From: an uncultured Bacillota bacterium
Lineage (GTDB): Bacteria > Bacillota > Dehalobacteriia > UBA4068
Assembly: GCA_934271085.1 (NCBI GenBank)
Contig: CAKQQU010000030.1
Coordinates: 1 to 17,747 of the forward strand
Direction: 5' to 3'
DNA length: 17,747 nt
Part shown: positions 13,817 through 17,747 of the stretch, piece by piece
Layout of the letters: every line of letters starts with the position of its first letter
How positions within the stretch are numbered: the stretch's first letter is position 1
Translations under genes and position numbers: made by a program
The notes under the pieces: generated by a model
Seen by the model: the letters and a program-made list of their open reading frames with translations, nothing else
Database searches by the model: none
Told to the model about the DNA's origin: nothing

Positions 13817-15105
13817 AAATAGATATACTGACCCTGTTTCCGGAGATGTTCGCTCCCCTGGATCATTCCATGATAAAAAGAGCCCGGCAATCTGGGATAG
13901 CCAAGATCGATATTACCAATATCCGGGATTATGCCCATGATAAGCATCAGACCACGGATGAGCGGCTCTATGGCGGCGGCGCCGGCATGGTGATGAAGCC
14001 GGAGCCTCTGTCCGAGGCTGTACGCAGCGTGCGCTGCTGCGAGTATCCCCGCGTCATCGTCACCTCCCCTGCCGGACGTACTTACGACCAGCGTCTGGCG
14101 GAAGAATTCTCCCGGGAGGAACAGCTGATCATAGTCTGCGGCCATTACGAGGGCATAGACCAGCGCTTTATAGACCACTATGCCACAGACCTGGTATCCA
14201 TGGGTGATTTTGTGCTCACCGGCGGCGAAACCGCCGCCCTGGCCATAACCGACAGCGTGGTACGGCTTTTGCCCGGAGTATTGGGAGACGAACGGGCGGC
14301 GGAGGAAGAAAGCTTTTCCGACGGACTGCTGGAATATCCCCAATATACCCGCCCCCCTGTATTCGAGGGAGAGGAAGTTCCGGCAGTGCTGCAAGGCGGC
14401 AATCATCGGGAAATAGATAAATGGCGGCGGCAGCAATCGCTGGAAATAACTTACCGCAACCGCCCGCAAATGCTGACCACAGCTCCTCTTTCGGAAGAAG
14501 ATAACCGTTATCTGGCACAGCTGCGGGCTGCAGACGAACAGAAATTCCGCCTCCACGCAGCTTTGCTCCACTACCCTGTTTACAACAAGAAGCATCAGAT
14601 CATCACCACATCCCTGACCAATCTGGATCTGCATGATATAGCCAGAACATCCTGCACCTACGGGCTGAGCAGTTACTATCTGATACAACCTATAGACAGC
14701 CAGCGCCAGCTTATAGCCGAACTGGTGGAGCATTGGCGCAGCGGTTTCGGAGCAAAATACAATCCCGACCGCAAGCAGGCTCTGGATCTGGTAAGCATTC
14801 TCCCCGGTCTGCAGGACGCAGTGGCTGATATCCGCAGCCGCTATGGTGCGGAACCCAGGATCATCGTTACCAGCGCCCAACTGAAAAAAGGCATCACCGG
14901 CTACCGGCAGATGCGGCAGATCATGGCGGAAGAAGGTGGGGATTACCTGCTGCTGTTCGGCACCGGTTACGGACTGGCAGAAGAAATACTGGAACAGGCC
15001 AGTTACAGACTGGCTCCTATCTATGGCCGGGAAGGCTATAATCATTTATCCGTACGCTCTGCGGCGGCTATCATAATAGACCGACTTTTGGGAGAACTGG
15101 CATGA
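13813..15105 (+). CDS. trmD: tRNA (guanine37-N1)-methyltransferase TrmD fused to a second SPOUT-like RNA methyltransferase domain
   Basis: The N-terminal 240 residues are TrmD, which methylates G37 next to the anticodon using AdoMet and prevents +1 frameshifting. Motifs are YGGGAGMVM (53-61), CGHYEGIDQR (109-118), DFVLTGGE (132-139) and LLEYPQYTRP (172-181). Arg151 aligns with E. coli Arg154, but Glu166 stands where E. coli has catalytic Asp169. Residues from about 248 to 430 form an extra domain (HAALLHYPVYNKK to YNHLSVRSAAAIIIDRL) resembling the RNA-methyltransferase family PF09936, usually a separate gene beside trmD. Its LFGTGYGL and NHLSVRSA segments look like a SPOUT cofactor knot. A plain TrmD is about 240-250 residues. 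The gene overlaps rimM and speD by 4 bases each. The second domain's substrate is unknown. Confidence 0.93.
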   Translation: MKIDILTLFPEMFAPLDHSMIKRARQSGIAKIDITNIRDYAHDKHQTTDERLYGGGAGMVMKPEPLSEAVRSVRCCEYPRVIVTSPAGRTYDQRLAEEFSREEQLIIVCGHYEGIDQRFIDHYATDLVSMGDFVLTGGETAALAITDSVVRLLPGVLGDERAAEEESFSDGLLEYPQYTRPPVFEGEEVPAVLQGGNHREIDKWRRQQSLEITYRNRPQMLTTAPLSEEDNRYLAQLRAADEQKFRLHAALLHYPVYNKKHQIITTSLTNLDLHDIARTSCTYGLSSYYLIQPIDSQRQLIAELVEHWRSGFGAKYNPDRKQALDLVSILPGLQDAVADIRSRYGAEPRIIVTSAQLKKGITGYRQMRQIMAEEGGDYLLLFGTGYGLAEEILEQASYRLAPIYGREGYNHLSVRSAAAIIIDRLLGELA

Positions 15106-15923
15106 ATGTAACCAACCAAAGAGAAAAAATGAAGCTGTACGGATTCAATAATCTGACCAAGACCCTCAGCTTCAATATGTATGATATCTGCTACACCAAA
15201 ACTGTAGAAGACCGTATCGCCTATATAGAATACATCGACGAGCAGTATAATGCCGAGCGTCTTACCGGCATCCTGCGGGAAGTCACCAATATCATCGGCG
15301 CCCATATACTGAACATCTCTGTTCAGGACTACGAACCACAGGGCAGCTCAGTCACTATCCTCATCTGCGAGGAAGATGGCAACCACAATAAAGACGACCT
15401 CAAGCCTACCCGTAATTTTTCTCATGATGAGATGATCCTGGCCCATCTGGACAAAAGCCATCTCACCGTTCACACTTACCCTGAATATCACCCGGACGGC
15501 GGAGTCTGCACCTTTCGGGCTGACATAGACGTATCCACCTGCGGCGAGATCTCTCCGCTGAATGCCCTCAATTATCTCATCAACAAGTTCGACGCGGATA
15601 TCATAACCATGGATTACCGGGTACGGGGCTTTACCAGAGATATTTACGGCAAAAAACTTTTTATTGACCATGATCTGGTATCCATACAGGATTACATTGA
15701 TCCTGAGATCAAGGACAAGTATCAGATGATCGACGTCAATGTTTATCAGGAGCATATTTTCCATACCAAATGCAAGGTCAAGGAAGCTGACCTTGACGAA
15801 TATCTGTTCCATTTCACCAAAGATGATATCAGCCCCAAGGAAGTCGCCGCCATCACCGCCAAACTAAATAAAGAGCGTGATGAGATATTTTACGGCAGAA
15901 ATATGGGGATACAGGAGATATAA
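15102..15923 (+). CDS. speD: S-adenosylmethionine decarboxylase proenzyme (E. coli SpeD type)
   Basis: Pyruvoyl enzyme making decarboxylated AdoMet, the aminopropyl donor for spermidine. The 273-residue proenzyme closely resembles the 264-residue E. coli class rather than the short (about 120-residue) form of Bacillus. Conserved stretches include YGFNNLTKTLSF, QDYEPQGSSVTIL, CTFRADIDVSTCG and YRVRGFTRDI. Self-cleavage before Ser119 in LDKSH should give beta and alpha chains with a pyruvoyl group; Cys147 matches E. coli Cys140. The ATG overlaps the trmD stop (ATGA), with GGGAG 7 bases upstream. speE follows after one base. Confidence 0.96.
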   Translation: MNVTNQREKMKLYGFNNLTKTLSFNMYDICYTKTVEDRIAYIEYIDEQYNAERLTGILREVTNIIGAHILNISVQDYEPQGSSVTILICEEDGNHNKDDLKPTRNFSHDEMILAHLDKSHLTVHTYPEYHPDGGVCTFRADIDVSTCGEISPLNALNYLINKFDADIITMDYRVRGFTRDIYGKKLFIDHDLVSIQDYIDPEIKDKYQMIDVNVYQEHIFHTKCKVKEADLDEYLFHFTKDDISPKEVAAITAKLNKERDEIFYGRNMGIQEI

Positions 15924-15924
15924 A

Positions 15925-16821
<897 letters not shown>

Positions 16822-16842
16822 TTCCGGAAAAGAGGCATGACC

Positions 16843-17574
16843 ATGAACGAACTGGAACAGCTAAAGCAAATCATCGCAGACAGCGATAATATCGTTTTCT
16901 TTGGCGGCGCCGGGGTTTCCACTGAAAGCAATATTCCGGATTTTCGCAGCGAAAGCGGGCTGTACAATGCAGTAAACAAATACGGCTATCCTCCGGAGAC
17001 CATGCTTTCCCACAGCTTTTTTGAGGATCACCCAGATGAATTTTACCGCTACTATTTCGGTGAACTTATCTACCGGGAAGCCCGGCCAAATAAGGCTCAT
17101 CTGGCTCTTGCCCGACTGGAGCAGCAGGGCAAGCTCATGGCTGTTATCACCCAGAATATCGATGGTCTGCACCAGGCTGCCGGCAGCAGAAACGTACTGG
17201 AGCTTCACGGCTCGGTGCAGCGCAATTACTGTCTTAACTGTCATCTTAAATACGGGCTGGATTTTATGCTGGAAACAGCGCCCGCAATCCCCCACTGCAG
17301 GGATTGCGGCGGCATAGTCCGCCCGGATGTAGTGCTTTATGAAGAATGCCTTGATGATGCTGTGACCAGTGCGGCAATACGTTATATAGCCAAAGCGGAT
17401 GTACTGATAGTGGGCGGCACATCTTTGGTGGTATACCCTGCCGCCGGCATGATACGTTATTTTAAAGGCCGCAAACTGATCCTTATCAATAAATCCGCCA
17501 CAGACTATGACGCAAAGGCTGATTTGTTGATACGCACTAGTATAGGACAGGCTCTTGATTATTGCGTCAGGTAG
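16843..17574 (+). CDS. Sirtuin NAD-dependent protein deacylase
   Basis: Sir2-family enzyme that removes acyl groups from lysine using NAD+, releasing nicotinamide and O-acyl-ADP-ribose. The 243-residue product has GAGVSTESNIPDFR (23-36 region), TQNIDGLH (103-110), catalytic His122 in LELHGS, zinc cysteines 130, 133, 152 and 155, and GGTSLVVYP (191-199). It lacks an obvious Tyr/Arg pair of the desuccinylase class, so deacetylation is the likelier activity. Two ATGs are available. I prefer 16843, 7 bases after GAGG; the one at 16837 is only one base away. It ends the trmD-speD-speE run, 21 bases after speE. It could be called cobB or srtN, but the sequence alone does not settle the name. Confidence 0.93.
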   Translation: MNELEQLKQIIADSDNIVFFGGAGVSTESNIPDFRSESGLYNAVNKYGYPPETMLSHSFFEDHPDEFYRYYFGELIYREARPNKAHLALARLEQQGKLMAVITQNIDGLHQAAGSRNVLELHGSVQRNYCLNCHLKYGLDFMLETAPAIPHCRDCGGIVRPDVVLYEECLDDAVTSAAIRYIAKADVLIVGGTSLVVYPAAGMIRYFKGRKLILINKSATDYDAKADLLIRTSIGQALDYCVR

Positions 17575-17604
17575 TTTTTGGCGCGCTGCCTTAGCAAAAT
17601 ATGA

Positions 17605-17633
17605 TTGACAGCCGGGCAGTCTTGCGCTAGAAT
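17605..17633 (+). promoter_or_regulatory. Promoter of the second tuf gene
   Basis: TTGACA (17605-17610), a 17-base spacer and TAGAAT (17628-17633) form a near-consensus SigA promoter in the 120-base gap after the sirtuin gene. Transcription should start near 17640, leaving a leader of about 55 bases. This copy of tuf can therefore be expressed independently, unlike the copy behind fusA. Confidence 0.85.
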
Positions 17634-17670
17634 AGATGATAGATGTTTTTATTCAAAATGTATTATCTTT

Positions 17671-17747
17671 AAGCAATTTTTAGGAGGAAGAATAATGGCA
17701 AAGCAAAAATTTGAGAGAACGAAACCGCATGTAAACGTGGGAACCAT
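17671..17747. repeat. Right arm of 77-bp perfect terminal inverted repeat (tuf 5' region)
   Basis: Exact reverse complement of bases 1-77. Identity begins at AAGCAATTTTTAGGAGG just upstream of the tuf ATG. The base to the left (T17670) differs from its counterpart, so the boundary is sharp. It marks the point where two tuf loci become indistinguishable. Confidence 0.95.
17695..17747 (+). CDS. tuf: Elongation factor Tu, 5' fragment (second copy)
   Basis: The first 17 codons plus two bases, reading MAKQKFERTKPHVNVGT, identical to the left-end copy. AGGAGG lies 7 bases before the ATG. The gene is cut by the window edge. It has its own promoter and follows the speE-sirtuin genes rather than fusA, so this is the stand-alone tuf locus. 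Whether the whole gene equals the other copy cannot be seen here. Confidence 0.95.
   Translation, partial: MAKQKFERTKPHVNVGT

Noticed and set aside
16837..16839. First ATG of the sirtuin gene
   Set aside because: It is one base from GAGG; the ATG at 16843 has normal spacing, though the first cannot be fully excluded.
17575..17604. Terminator after the sirtuin gene
   Set aside because: A short T-run follows the stop directly, but no GC stem precedes it and the nearby GGC/GCC pairing is only three bases.

Overview
The window looks like one assembled contig of a Bacillota-type bacterium. Supporting signs are the ylxM-ffh-rpsP-khpA-rimM-trmD gene order, strong AGGAGG-type ribosome binding sites, several TTG starts, and SigA-like promoters (TTGACA, 17 bp, TATAAT-like). 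A Negativicutes or clostridial origin fits, but I cannot place it lower without a search. The content is almost entirely housekeeping: transcription, translation, protein targeting, and a polyamine/sirtuin tail.

Layout. Two gene blocks diverge from a 369-bp intergenic region at 10612-10980. Leftward (minus strand) lie rpoB, rpoC, rpsL, rpsG, fusA and the first 53 bases of a tuf gene. Rightward (plus strand) lie ylxM, ffh, rpsP, khpA, rimM, a long fused trmD, speD, speE, a sirtuin gene and the first 53 bases of a second tuf gene. I read promoters in front of rpoB, rpsL (inside the rpoC-rpsL gap), ylxM and the right-hand tuf. No Rho-independent terminator with a clear U-tract is visible, and there are no tRNA or rRNA genes, insertion sequences or CRISPR arrays.

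Ends. Bases 1-77 and 17671-17747 are perfect reverse complements. Both hold a tuf start, its ribosome binding site and 17 bases upstream, and both point outward. The sequence diverges immediately inside the repeat. This is what a short-read de Bruijn assembly broken at two near-identical tuf genes would give; it is not a transposon.

How the genes work together. The left block makes the RNA polymerase core subunits (RpoB, RpoC), two small-subunit ribosomal proteins (S12, S7) and elongation factors G and Tu. The right block makes the SRP GTPase with its regulator YlxM, ribosomal protein S16, RNA-binding and ribosome-maturation proteins (KhpA, RimM) and the tRNA G37 methyltransferase. It then makes the two enzymes that convert S-adenosylmethionine and putrescine to spermidine, and an NAD-dependent deacylase.

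I do not see a novel defence or mobile system. The points worth a second look are: (i) an rpsL-rpsG spacer that can fold two mutually exclusive ways around the rpsG ribosome binding site; (ii) a strong hairpin in the rpsL leader; (iii) a TTG start for rpsL with a competing out-of-frame ATG; (iv) a TrmD carrying a second SPOUT-like domain and Glu where the catalytic Asp normally sits; (v) rpoBC detached from rplJL; and (vi) an E. coli-type speD-speE pair plus sirtuin where rplS often lies.
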